DNA of 64,000 nucleotides, from the NCBI GenBank assembly GCA_023853785.1, contig JAJIRX010000801.1, forward strand, positions 35,386 through 99,385. Reading direction: 5' to 3'. The DNA comes from Psilocybe azurescens (Eukaryota; Basidiomycota; Agaricomycetes; Agaricales; Agrocybaceae). A model generated the notes under the pieces. It did not search any database and had not been told where the DNA came from. It saw only the letters and a program-made list of their open reading frames with translations. Shown in pieces: positions 1-11,330 of the stretch. Position 1 is the first letter of the stretch, and each line of letters opens with the position of its first letter. A program made the translations under genes and the position numbers.

Positions 1-373
1 TGGCGCCAACTATCCTTGCACGTAAAAAAGGAAAAACAAAAACAAAAAAAAACAAAACAAAACAAACACGACTTGAAATGTATGAAGCTTGAAATGATTA
101 TAGTACGATGAAAAATAATAGCAAGAATAGGCGGATTACAATAATAATATAATAATCTAGACAGAGGTGATTAAGGTATGCGCGTGTCCATTGACGATAA
201 TTCGCAGGCTGCAAGCCTGCAGACTAAGTGCTATGGCACGGCAGACATCACGGTCAGTGAGGCTTTCAAGATTGAAGACAGCTCTTCAGGAGCGTCTTCG
301 TCTTCGTCGTCCGAGATCCAAGAAGACAGAGAAGATAGCTCGCCAAAAGAATCGCAAGGTTCCAATTTCTTTA

Positions 374-2944
374 TTACCTTAAAAACTTGTCGTTCCCAAT
401 GAAATGACGCATCTTCGGTTGATTTTTGAGCTTCCTGCATTTAATCAATTTGACTCGCTTAGAATGTGGCAATGGCTTGAGGTCGCTGATAGCGGGATGC
501 TTGGCGAATCCCCACGAGTGTTGCACCGACCCTACAAAAACCCTCTTGACTGCAACTGTCTTTGACGTACTGGGCATAGCAAAGCCAACAGAAGGAAGGG
601 CGTCTCCAAAAGCATACGTCATTCCCAACCGCCTTCCGTTAAGATCATACATTGTGCCCCAATACTGGGCGTTATTGGGCAAAACTGGAGGTGCCACAGC
701 GAAAAGTTGAACTTTGTGCATAGGAGAAGATGCAGATGTAGGGATAGGAGCAGGAGTAAGGGTAGATACGAATGAGATATCGCTTGTCAGGGCGGTCGCC
801 TAGAGGAGACGTATTGCTCTCCACGTTTTCTACAGCATATAGTGCAATTGCAAAACTTCTCGCAGCGTGGACAATCTTTTGTCCAGACAACCTGTGCGCC
901 TTCGAAGAAAGATTTATCGGGATACCTGTTGATTAATCAGAATTAGAATCAGAATCAGAAACACCTTCGTCTCAAGCGAACACGTACCGGCCACTCAAAC
1001 AACGAAAGCAAAATTTGGTGCTGCATGAAGGACAAACCATTTTGCGTATGTATGTTTTATTCCGACATTGATGACAATGAGATTCCACCTCCTCTTTCGA
1101 CCAATCTTCACGATTGACACACTTGACATCTGTCATTGCACCTGTCTTTCGCACTGGTTTGGCCACAGTGCCGATTTTTCCCGGCATTGAGGATCCAGTG
1201 CCTGAGCCCTTTACATCGATATTGATGAAATCTTCTCTCTGTCGCTGCACTCGCTGGCGTTTGGGTAAACTTCTAGGAGAAACTTCCGATGACGGCTGCG
1301 TTTGGTTCTTCCTCAGTGAGGTGTCTTCAGGCTGGATGGCAGGAATGGTCGATGGCACGCGTTTGATTCCAGGGATATTGTCATCGTCATGAAACGAAGA
1401 GGATGAAGTGCGACGTGTCTTTCGTTTCAAGGGAGGGCTGTGCTCAAGGGACAGTTTCGTAGATGGAACGTACTCCTTGTCCAAAGTTGTGTCTTTATTT
1501 ACATAGGATTGTTTCTTCGCTTTCGGCAGTGGGCCACACTTCGATGCCCGAGCAGTCGATGGAACATATACAATTTTGGCAGGTCCTCGGCAACGTAAAA
1601 GAAGAGGATGAAGAGGAAGCTCGTCGAGTCTCGTGATTCAGAAGAGTGTCGTTGTCGAGCTCGACAATTGACTTCGCAGACGGGATGTACTCCTTATCCG
1701 AAGGCATTGATGATGAAGATCTCCCTCTTTCCTTGTCTTTGTGCGCTACTAGATAGGCAAATGGCTCATCATCGTCCAACGAAGAGACATAAAAGGAGCT
1801 GATGCTGGCTTCTTTCGCTTGAGTCGCTCAAAAGTCGACGCATTAGACGCCACATACTCCCTATCTGACGTATTCTCCGTGGACGATGGGAACTCAAGGA
1901 TGCTGGGAGAAGTGACACTCGGCGGCGACGAAACACTGTGCGAAAGATTCTGGACTCCCGAAGGACCCGCAGCAGGCCCAGACCGAGGCTGGACAGCACC
2001 TGACTGCGACTGCTCGAACATCTCGTCTCGATCGGCATCGGATTCCGCATCGGTAGGAGCAAAGTCCGCCGCATAATCCGGGAACGACTCTGAGGGTTTA
2101 CGTTCAGCTTCCGCCATCGCAGAGCCTGCAAGAATTGTAGGATCAACGGTCGTGCACTGGTACTCCTGACCGTCACGACTGACACCCATATCCCATAGAT
2201 CTGCCAGGCCCTCCTCCCCCACATTCAGCGAAGGTAGGTACAAATTTCGATAAGGAAGGTCCTAGGTCAAAATGGGATTGCGCTTGAGTGCCGAATGACG
2301 ATGATGACGAAATAAATTTCAGTCCCAGAGTACGTGGCTGACTAGAATGTTTTAAAACAAAGGGATTTGGCCTGCCTTGCGTTTTCTCTTTCTTGCGGTA
2401 ATGAGCGGCCAAATCGATTTTGCGAGGTAGAGGAGATTTGTTGCACCTAGAGATATTTGAGCTCGAAGAAACAGAAGCAGGGGGTCGTCCTAAATGACGA
2501 AGCAGTTTCGCTTTTGGTTTCGGCACCACTACAGGGTTCTCGCCATCTGATAGTGTCAAATTGACGTCTACACGGGTGCGTTTCTGCTTCTTCTTTGAAA
2601 CTTGTAAAACCTCGTCGTCTCTTTGCATACGTTTTCTTCGTCATTGGCACATAAATGCTACCAGAGCTCGAAACAGAATCGAGGACGATGGGGTGCTTGG
2701 ATGAGCTAGCAACCGCATTCTGTGGTTTCTCACGTCCCTCCTTTTTCTTCTTCTTGGTAGTGGCTGTCGTAGTTTGTACCCTGCGTGCATTATTGTCGAT
2801 GGAAGCTTGTAGGGCATCTTGTAGACTCTGGTAGACTATCACAGCCGGAATGGGAGGGCGAGGTTTCTTTGGGCGGCGGAGAGGTGGAAGCATCCATCTG
2901 TACTCGGACTTAGAGCCGGGGAGCGTCGGAATATCAACATACAT
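374..2944 (-). pseudogene. CDCA7-like zf-4CXXC_R1 nuclear protein, frame broken
   Basis: The C-terminal third carries a cysteine-rich domain of the CDCA7/R1 type (zf-4CXXC_R1). It reads CHQCRNKT, then CPSCSTKFCFRC (about 980-1095), then after an intron CPRCEKFCNCTICCRKRGE (about 800-924). The intron (about 926-986) joins SGR to YPDKSFFEG in phase. CDCA7 proteins are known to bind DNA and partner the HELLS/LSH remodeller in maintaining DNA methylation; that role here is inference. The N-terminal part is basic and Ser-rich and repeats a (D)KEYVPS-like motif at least four times. The chosen start is MYVDIPTLPG at 2944; an in-frame open stretch upstream (3065-3364) is separated by one TAG. Coding-like segments sit in different frames (breaks near 2640, 2245, 1785, 1530 and 795) without plausible introns between them. 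An acidic Ser/Asp/Glu stretch at 231-374 may be a further C-terminal piece. Family call is firm; functionality is doubtful. Confidence 0.72.
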
Positions 2945-3364
2945 TGCCCGTTCTCGCTTCAAACTTGGCGCAGGTTTTTGGCGTAGGGGTCCCGGAATGA
3001 AAAGGTGGTCTGATGGAAGACGCGTATTTTGACCATCATTGAATGCATCGTTCTGCTTGTTAGACTAAGAATCAAACTTCGCACTGAAGAAGGTCCTCCC
3101 ACGCACAGTTATGTTGGCCATTGCCTCTACACAGGTTTGCTTAACATGTTGGTTCACCATTTCATTACCAGCTATTGGCGCGCCGTTTCTCGCTCTTGAG
3201 TGGCCACTTGGGCTGCCCAACGTATGAGATCGGCTCTCCCATGCATTTGAACCATCTCCATCTTTCGTTGAGTTCTGCGTAGTTTGCGGTTCTGAATTTG
3301 ATAGCTGGCCATCCCAGTTGTTCAGTGTGTAGTTTTTCATCATCTTCCTCCAATATGAGACCAA

Positions 3365-4191
3365 GAAATGAAGATATTAAGGACGATCATGGATCCATGG
3401 ACGAAAATCAGGGAAATGCGCGCGACAGAAATGAAGTCCTGTTTCAACCGCGTCCCCTAAACCGAGCTTGAAAATGTTATGTAATCTTCGGACTTTGAAA
3501 TGTCATTGCGTCGATTTCACGCGACTAACAAAGCTTTTGGCTATTTTTCTTAGAGAAAGTTATTCTACACAGTATATGGATCACAGATCAAATTTAAAGT
3601 TGGAGATTAATGAGATTTTTATCGATGGGAAAAGAACTCAAATGCTGTACGACCCAACCAATAGATAACAACTTTGGGAGACGTTTCTACATTTATCTCA
3701 TTAAGGCATCTATTAATGTGGGAAAATGGTAAACGGGTATGATTGACGAGATCCAGGTATGTTCCGGGGTACCAAATGCAGAATTACGAGTGTTCGCGAT
3801 GGCACACACCTTGAAAGCCCGTCATCACATGGCTCACTGAAAGTCACGCGCAAAATTCCAAGACCACGATCTATCGATTGAATGGTTGACTGCGCTACAG
3901 ATGTATACGATGCGTAAGGCAAGAGAAAAGCGGCAGTCGCTGTCCAAGAAAATGGGGATCACGATCACGTGTAAGTAGATGTAGAAGATAAGATAATGTG
4001 AAAAGTCGTCAAGAACATGCAATGATATGTAATTAGCACAAAGGAACAAAGGTAAAAAGAGAAACGGCGTATTAACCTAATCTAAAGTACAATCGAAAAA
4101 CAGGCAGCACAGCACGTTCCCGGGTCAAACAGCAACAAGAAAACTCCCTCCCTACACAGCCTTATGACCGATCAACAATGCCTTCTACGCT
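3365..4191. other. intergenic, no gene recognised
   Basis: Short open stretches only, none with a recognisable motif, codon bias or intron structure. It separates the CDCA7-like gene from the rpn6 relic, whose last codon is at 4192. Confidence 0.5.
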
Positions 4192-6500
4192 CTACATGAT
4201 TTCGACAGTCTGGGTGGAAGGAAAACGACACATCATGAGCCATCAAAGTCAAAATCTAAAAATAATATAGAGAAGGAAACTTACCTTGGCATATAACGAG
4301 TCGACGACTTTGCTGATCTGCTCAAGGGTCCCGATGGCAGCTCCGAATGTGTTCCGTACGGGTGTTCAAGAGTGAGTGAGTGAACAGCGTACAGGGAGGA
4401 AGAGGAGAAAGGAGAAAGAAAAGAAGACCTACATCGGCTTTCGGTTCATCGTAGATGACGAGACGCCCCGGCTCCGCAACATAAGCCACCTCCACGACCA
4501 AATACGGCTTGACGATCTTCTTGAGGTTGCCCTCGAACAGTGTCATATAACGCGGCGAGGTGTGTGCATATCGTTGGGTCTGATTGCAGTTCTGTGATAT
4601 TGGTATTTATAAGGAGGGAGGGAGGGAGGGAAGAGCGTCAGTGAGATTGAGAACAAATGATGAGCGAGCAAATAAGTGATTGAGTAAAGAAGCTACATGA
4701 TTAGATAAATGGAGATGTAGGATGGGATGGAGGGTGAGCAGACAACGTGTAGCGGAATGGGAGGTGCCGTCTTTTAAAAAAAAAAAAAAAAACAGAACAG
4801 AGCATCTTGACCCCAAAGAAGAAAAGAATATCCCACAACGCAAAAACGCTACTCACCGACCCAATATTCCCTCAACACCCCTCGAAACGCGCGCAATCCC
4901 GCTTCTGGTGTGCGCGCGAGATGGCTCGCATGCTCTCCACGTCACGCCAGCCCGGTGGTGAGCGGAGCGTTCACATCTTCGGGCTGTTGTTGTTGGTGTT
5001 TTTGAGGAGTGGGGGTTTGTGGATGGTGTGTTTGGGGTTTGTTTGTGAAAATACGGATGGTGGCAAATTATCCAGCAGAAGCAATGAAGGCGGTTGGCGG
5101 TGGCTATGGCAATCCGGAATCGACAATAACGAGGAGGTTGGGGATGGTCCAGAGTCCAGAATTGATGGATAGCGGGATGGAGGCGCAGGCGGAGGCGACA
5201 AGAAATAGTGTTGGGTGGGGAGAGAAAAAGGAAAGGCAGAGTTTAATAGAACGTCAGTTGCGATACGATGAAATAGATACGCATATGCAAATGAAAGAAA
5301 AGGGGAAAAACGACAGACGACAGACAAGGCCAACACCGCGCCAAAACCAAAACCAAAACCAAACGCACGAACGAAAAAAGCAAAACAACACCCACCAAAT
5401 TCAACATAACCTTGCACAACAGCATATATTTCAATGCCTCTAGCGCCTTGCCTCCCCGCCCCACTCCCCTCTCTCACTGCTACTCCCTCCCTCGCTCTCG
5501 CCGAGCGCCGGCAGATTCTCAAACGCCTCGAAGAAATACGAGTATGTGGTGCTATAGTCCTTCTCCTCCGCGTGCAGGATGCCCGACTGCAGGTCGAGCT
5601 GGGCTTACAGGGCGGGCGGGCAGTAGATTGCGTTTGCGGCTGTGCGGGAGGATGTGAGGGATGCCTGGGTGCGAGTGGGTGTTAGTGTGGGTAGTGCGGG
5701 TGCGGGGCGACGAGAGGAGATTCAGGGAATAAGAAAACGCACCTTGGCCTTGGGCATGTTGCCCAGCCCGCGATATACGTGGCTCTCGAGGAGGTGCACC
5801 TCCGTGAGGATCATCTTGTCGTTGAGCCGCTTGAGCTCCGTGAGCAGAGTGTCGATGAGCGCGAGTGCGGGCTGGTGTTGGCGGGACTCGAGAGTTGTCT
5901 GTGTAATTACGTAGAACTTAGTATACGAATGCGAAAAATTGAATATATAACAGGGTGCACGCACAGCCCGACAAGCCGCGTCTCGAGACTGTGCTTCAGG
6001 AAAATGCGATTCTCCAGCTTGGCCCAGGCAATGTTGTCCGTCAGCGCTTTCATCTGCACTTTCTGTGAGTCGGGGAAGGCGATGAAGTAGTCTATGAGCG
6101 TGCGGACTGGGCGGCGGGGTAATCGTAATCAGAGGTCAGATCGATGCAATCAAGGGAAGAAGGAGAAAGAAAGGCGTACTGAGCTTCGCAGTCTCGGCTT
6201 CGGCAATAGACGACATAAACGCCCGCAAGCGGTTGATGACCTCCGCCAGCCCCTCCGCATACCTGCGTACATCCGTCAGTCAGCTCCGTCCATGCACATT
6301 CGGCTCGGAGGCGTACTTTTGATCGCGATAGAGCTCGCCGAGCTTGACGAGCGCTGCCTCCTGGTCTCGTAGACCCCACTCTGGCTGGCTGAGGTCGCCA
6401 GGATCTGCTTGTACAGCGCCTCTGCCGCCTTTGGGTGCGTGGATGCGAGCGTGGATGCACGGGCGAGGATCTCGGATACTGATGGCGATGAGGATGACAT
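4192..6500 (-). pseudogene. rpn6: 26S proteasome lid subunit Rpn6 (PSMD11), disrupted copy
   Basis: Rpn6 is a PCI-domain lid subunit that clamps the 19S regulatory particle to the 20S core. Translated exons match it in order: MSSSSPSVSEILARAS start at 6500; EAALVKLGELYRDQK; YAEGLAEVINRLRAFMSS; RTLIDYFIAFPDSQKVQMK; ALIDTLLTELKRLNDKMIL; an exon with [18 protein letters not shown] (5500-5660); [17 protein letters not shown]; and a C-terminus ending LYAKTVEIM, stop at 4192-4194. Introns have clean GT..AG borders. Damage relative to the second copy at 14.3 kb: a 4-base deletion before EAALVK and a 2-base insertion at the start of the QHQPALAL exon. Also visible are an in-frame TAA where the family has Gln (CAA to TAA, near 5606), a collapsed exon near 4860-4960, and a PCI segment jumping from VAEP to GRLVIYDEP, losing about 30 family residues. 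It is divergently paired with rpn7. An essential gene in this state implies a working copy elsewhere. Confidence 0.85.
4613..4632 (+). other. GGGA-run, possible G-quadruplex
   Basis: Four or more GGG tracts separated by single A residues lie inside an rpn6 intron. The sequence fits the simple G3N1-7 quadruplex pattern. No functional evidence. Confidence 0.35.
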
Positions 6501-6638
6501 GTTTTAGTTGGATGAGGATGAAAATAAAATGAGATGGATGGAATGGAAGACACGCGTCGCATGCGTGGGAACATCAGAGCTCGACGCTTCGATTTGATTT
6601 GATCCATTCTTACAGTTACTTACAACTCCTCCACAACA
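6501..6638. promoter_or_regulatory. shared divergent promoter of rpn6 and rpn7 (relic)
   Basis: Only 138 bases separate the two divergent start codons (6500 on minus, 6639 on plus), so both proteasome genes would have shared one promoter. The interval contains an ACGCGT hexamer next to GCATGC. I see no clear TATA box and no yeast-type PACE element (GGTGGCAAA). Confidence 0.5.
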
Positions 6639-8250
6639 ATGGCTGACCAAACCTCATTCTTCCCGAAAAGCTGTTCATCCTCTCCAGCCCGTCCCTCGCC
6701 TACCTGCACGATGAAGCCCACACCGTCCTCCTCGAAGGGCTCAAAGCAGATTGTAAGTACTTTCTCCTTACCCATCCTCATCCTCATTCTCATCCTCACT
6801 CTCACGCCGCACAGAAATGGGCCCATACTGCAAAAGCATAACCTCCTCCCCATTCTCCCCCCTGCCCCTCGACAAAGCCCTCCTCGCCGAAATGGAAGCC
6901 GCCAACGCCGCCGAGCTCCAAATGCTCGATGAACGACTCCCAGAGGCCGAGAAGCAGGAGGGCGAGTCCGAGATCTCGGACGCTCTCAAGGCGCGCGTGA
7001 ACTATCTGACGCGGATCAGAGACAAGGTGCGTTTGCATGTTAAACTGAATGTCCCGTAATTACCATGAACATGACCATGCATAATGACCAGGACAAATCC
7101 CTCGCCGCGTAGCAGCTCGCGCTCAAAAAGACGCCTGGGCTCGGGTCGCGCATCGACATCACGCTCACCATCGTTCGCATCGGCTTCTTCTTCAACGACA
7201 ACAAGATCATCACCTCCAACATGGCCGATGCCGAGAAGTAAGTACGCCCTCTCCTCTCCTAATTGCATTTCCTTTCTCTTTCCTTTCCTTTATTTTCTCC
7301 GATTCTGTATCTGACACCCCACCCCCACTCGCACTCTACCCGCACCCGCACCCCTGCAGGCTCATTGATGAAGGCGGCGACTGGGACTGGCGCAACCGCC
7401 TCAAAGTGTACCAGGGCATGCACCTCATCTCGACCTGCCAGTTCCCGCGCGGCGCCGAGCTCCTCCTCGACGCCTCTCCACATTCACCGCGTCCGAGCTC
7501 ATGTCGTTCAACGACTTTGTCGCGCTCACTGTCATCGCCGGCGCGCTGCATCTGGGCCGGGTGGATCTGGATAAACGGGTGCGCTCCGCTTCGCAGTTAT
7601 TTTCAAATTTATGCGGGCATTGATTATTGTGGTGACAGTGCCTGTGCAATTGATCAAAGCGCCGGAAGTGAACCAAGTCCTGCCCGACCTGCATATCCTC
7701 GGCGACCTCGTCCGGAACCTCTACGAGTGCCACTACCACAAGTTCTTCATCGCCCTCGGTGCGTGCCCTTCTCTTTCCTCTCCTCCCCCTTATGCTAACC
7801 CCCGTTCCCTCTCCCAGCAACCCTTGAACAAACACACCTCCTGCCCTCACGCACGCTCTCCCCACAAACACGAGATGCGCGTGCGTGCATACGCACAGCT
7901 GCTCGAGTCGTATGAGTGCCTCACGCTGGAGAGCCTGAGTGCCGCGTTTGGCGTGAGTGTCGGGTTTGTGGATGCGTACGTTGCCTTTGGCTGACTGTGC
8001 CTCTTTCCACTCTTTCCTTTTTCCCTTCCCTCCCCTCTTCTCGCGTCTGTGTTCGCCTCCCCTTCGCCTCTGCCCACAGCGACCTCTCACACTTCATATC
8101 CCTCTCCCGGCTCGCATGCAAGATCGACAAGGCGCACAGCCTCGTGCGCAGCACGCGCCCCTCGCTCAAGAACGCGCAGTACGAGGTGCTCGTGAAGCGC
8201 GGCGACGTGCAGCTTGGCGAGTGCAGCGGCTGAGCAAGGTTGTGTATTAG
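6639..8250 (+). pseudogene. rpn7: 26S proteasome lid subunit Rpn7 (PSMD6), disrupted copy
   Basis: Rpn7 is a PCI-domain lid subunit of the 19S particle. Exons recognised in order: EKLFILSSPSLAYLHDEA (about 6660-6735), a long exon with ANAAELQMLDERLPEAEKQE, then [100 protein letters not shown], and a winged-helix end with RPSLKNAQYEVLVKRGDVQL, then QRLSKVVY and TAG at 8248-8250. Introns of about 50-110 bases separate them. Breaks: a frame change just after MADQT; TAG replacing Gln in the SLAAQQLALKK segment (near 7111, C to T); loss of one base at GACGCCCTCTCC (near 7470); and another near LGE/VQRL at about 8220. Family assignment is secure; as written it cannot encode a full Rpn7. Confidence 0.85.
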
Positions 8251-9440
8251 GCGTTGGGTGGGGCGTTGAAGAGTGTACTATGCATGGTGCGATATGATAC
8301 GTTGTAATTTGAGTTGCGCTTTCGTTTTTCGTTTTTTGCCTTTCGCTTTTGAGTTGAGTCGTTCTTCGCGGTGCGTATCGTTCATTCAGGATTTCTGGTG
8401 CGAGTTTGCCTCAGCTCTCAATTTTCGACTCTCGAAGAACCCATCGACTATAAATATAAATTCCCCTTCCCCGTTTGTTTTATGTTCTATGTTTTATGGA
8501 CGGCCTGGCCTCGACAGAGGCTGACCCTCAGGATGTACTCGAGTAGATATGCGCTGTCTGGGCACGGACACGGCTATAGGTTCAATTTCACTGTGGATGG
8601 TCATCATATCATATCGTAGATGATTCTATACTTATCTCCAGTGTAAGCGTTTAGTCGGACACTCGGTGAATAATCATAATCCGATCCTTAGGTAGATCTT
8701 CCATGTTGCACTTGATATGCAATTCAGGACATCATATACTCTAGAGCTCGCTTCCGCCAGTGTTCGACGACTTTGTTGGCACAGTGATTCACCGTGGTGT
8801 GCCCTGAACGCTGACGTTGTGTACTCCAAGAACACTGGAGTACTTGCACATCAGTAGGTCGTGTGGGGACAACTAACTCACTCTGTAATCGTAATCTCTG
8901 AATCTTGTTTCAGGATCTATTTTACAGTGATCATAAGCGTGTATTTAGTAGGGTACTTATCCTTTATCCAGGGCTCACCGTGACGTCGGGTAATCGTAAC
9001 CCCTCTACGGGATGGGTGGACGGCGTGCACGCACAATACAAATGAGCGGATTGGACAAGGTGCTGATGGGACTGTCCACTTTCTATTGAAGTGAAATGGC
9101 AGAACGACTCAGATTGAATGAATAAGATGGGACACCAATAGTTATCAATGGTGTGCGTGTGTGTGTGAGCGGCCTTCGAGACGGAAACGGAAACTCAATA
9201 GAGAGAAGTAGCTATTCTAAATCGCATATTGCCGGCTGGCTCTGAATTCACGACATGATTAAAGGAGAGGAGAGGAGAGGAGATTAACGAGCCTTGAATA
9301 CTAAGAGACGTGATAAAACAATCTGTCTTTGATGCTTCAAAGGCCCACCGATTAAAAGCCCGTGTGGCGCAGAATGGGACAACAGACCGTAACCAAGGGT
9401 TCTGATAGTGTAGCATATACTATATAGACGAGCTGCGGCG
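8251..9440. other. intergenic, no gene seen
   Basis: No long or family-like reading frame on either strand. There is a short GGAGA run near 9265-9285. The stretch probably includes the rpn7 3' flank and unconstrained DNA. Confidence 0.5.
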
Positions 9441-9514
9441 TCGATGCTCCTCATTTATTGCCCGCACGTTTCCTCTCGTCGCCGCCGCCGCTGTCATAGA
9501 ATATTGAGTAATAG

Positions 9515-9640
9515 TTATTGTGTGCATGATGCATGATGCATAAGAGAACAAGGAGGAGCGCGCACGGATTTTGCCCAATGGTTACTCTGTGCATGATGCA
9601 GTATGCATAAGAGAACGGGGAAGAGCACGCACAGATTTTT
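9515..9640 (+). repeat. two-copy tandem duplication
   Basis: A stretch of about 75-80 bases beginning TGTGCATGATGCA, through GCATAAGAGAACAAGGAGG, and ending at GCGCACGGATTTT, is repeated directly with a few substitutions. The second copy starts near 9589. Confidence 0.6.
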
Positions 9641-9940
9641 ACCATGCTGCTGCGGATGCCCACTGGGCCCCACCGTTCCAGCTGTATACAGTATACTCTA
9701 CGTTATGGTGCCGTTCGGACGGAGAAGCCATCACAATCGTCATCGCCATCGCGGACGTACTCCATAAACAACCTCAGTTGGTTGCGCGAGCGTTCTCGGC
9801 AAGTTCTCGGTCTAGACTTGTTTTTAGGTAAAACTATGTTGTCGCCGTTGTCGCCGAGCGCCCTCTCAAGTCGAACTTCGAAGGCAGGTATCATGGTATC
9901 ATACGCAGTACTGACGGCGGCAGGCACGGTCTGGAGGACC

Positions 9941-11230
9941 TTACACAGCAATGTTCAGGGAACAAAATCCATTGATAATATATATATAATATAAGCCTGG
10001 ACACTTAGGCTGTGTATAGACAATGTCCAAAATACTACCAAGACATAAATTATCAAACGTCGTGTCCTGTTTCTCCACTACGACCCGAAGATAAACTATC
10101 TGCTTTTGCACACCTTCCAGAGCGGATAGGGACAGGCCGACAGGGGAAATGGACGGCATAGATTTTTCGCTCACAGGTTCCTGACGACTCCAATGCGGCG
10201 TAATATGAACGTCACCGGCATTAATGTCCCCTTGGCCATTTGAAACACGGCCAAGATACCAGCAAACCAGAACAAGGAGATTGGATGTGATTATACCTAC
10301 GGCTTCCTTGCAGTGATTCAATGAATCAGTGTTCTAGTTTGTGGCTGTAGATGTGAAAAAGTAACTCACTTCAGCTTGACATGCCATTATCCATACCATA
10401 AGGGCGCCAGGTCCAACGACATATCCACCATATGAGACGGTACAGAGCGCAATAGATGCGATCAGGGTTATTGAGCTAGCAGAGAATACCAGCCGTACCC
10501 GAAGACGCTCGTTCGCAGGAAGATTGATGTCCCATAATTGATGCGAGGGGTATGGCGATCAGCGCGACATCGCCGATCACATCCACTGCACCACATGTAA
10601 TCCCAATTAGAACTAGTCGATCGCACAAACTGCAAAGCCGTAACGACTGACAAACTGTATTCCCAATTGTCACTCGAGAGGCGGGCCCACAGATGAGAAT
10701 TTGGGAATTGGAAAACTGCCACTGGGTGTGGACAGCGCAGGTCGCTATCATCCCAACAAGGAGCGTGACCCAAAAACAAAAAAACGCAATGGTCATGCCA
10801 ATAGCAAGTCGTCGTGACTTTGACCAAATTGGTGTGATCCGGACTACCGCCAGGGCTAGACTGATTCGAGACCACCTATAAATGTGTGGTATGAATGGTT
10901 AGACAATGAGAGTAGTGATTAGTGATCCATTACTTCACATACCAATTAATCGTGGCAAAGAAAGCAGCACCAATGTAACTAAATAACGCTCTGTCCTCTC
11001 TGGACACTATGAATTCATACATCAAAACGCTATGGTTCATGTCGTATCTCAGCCAGATGAACACTTACATGGTTTATTCCTCAGTCGCAACCATAACATG
11101 GCGATGTTGAGGCAATTGATAATGGCTGGAATAACGGTAGTATAGTCGTCCCACCATAGGCGTCGAGTTCTACGTCGGTTCTCAAGACGTAGACATGTTG
11201 AGAGATAGCGATGCTATGAAGAATGGTCAT
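9941..11230 (-). pseudogene. fungal seven-transmembrane (rhodopsin-like) membrane protein, frame broken
   Basis: Hydrophobic helices appear in the order of the fungal integral-membrane/rhodopsin-type family. They are a first segment from MTILHSIAIS (start about 11230), RLWWDDYTTVIPAIINCLNI with its typical WWDDY loop, RALFSYIGAAFFATINW, then after an intron WSRISLALAVVRI and GMTIAFFCFWVTLLVGMIAT. Next come DVIGDVALIAIPLA, SASSITLIASIALCTVSYGG, GPGALMVWIMACQAE, and a last helix ITSNLLVLVCWYLGRVSNG followed by a polar tail ending at 9941. The frame changes between HSIAIS and STCLRL and between IPLA and LWDINLPANERL without a plausible intron. Ligand and role are unknown. The family is a reasonable match by layout, not by a single diagnostic residue. 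Confidence 0.6.
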
Positions 11231-11330
11231 GGATACTAATGGCGTGTCAGTGTTCGGAATATGGCAGTTAGAGACGGGTGGACCTTTCCAGGGTAGATAA
11301 TGTTGAGACGGAATCATGAATTAATGCAAT

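Noticed and set aside
4971..5522. 183-codon minus-strand frame rich in Phe/Pro/Ser
   Set aside because: It spans the rpn6 exon end and a long pyrimidine-rich intron that is conserved in the second rpn6 copy as an intron.
9360..9415. A-box-like GTGGCGCAGAATGGG with a GGTTCTGAT downstream
   Set aside because: The T-loop is not TTCGA and no acceptor stem forms.
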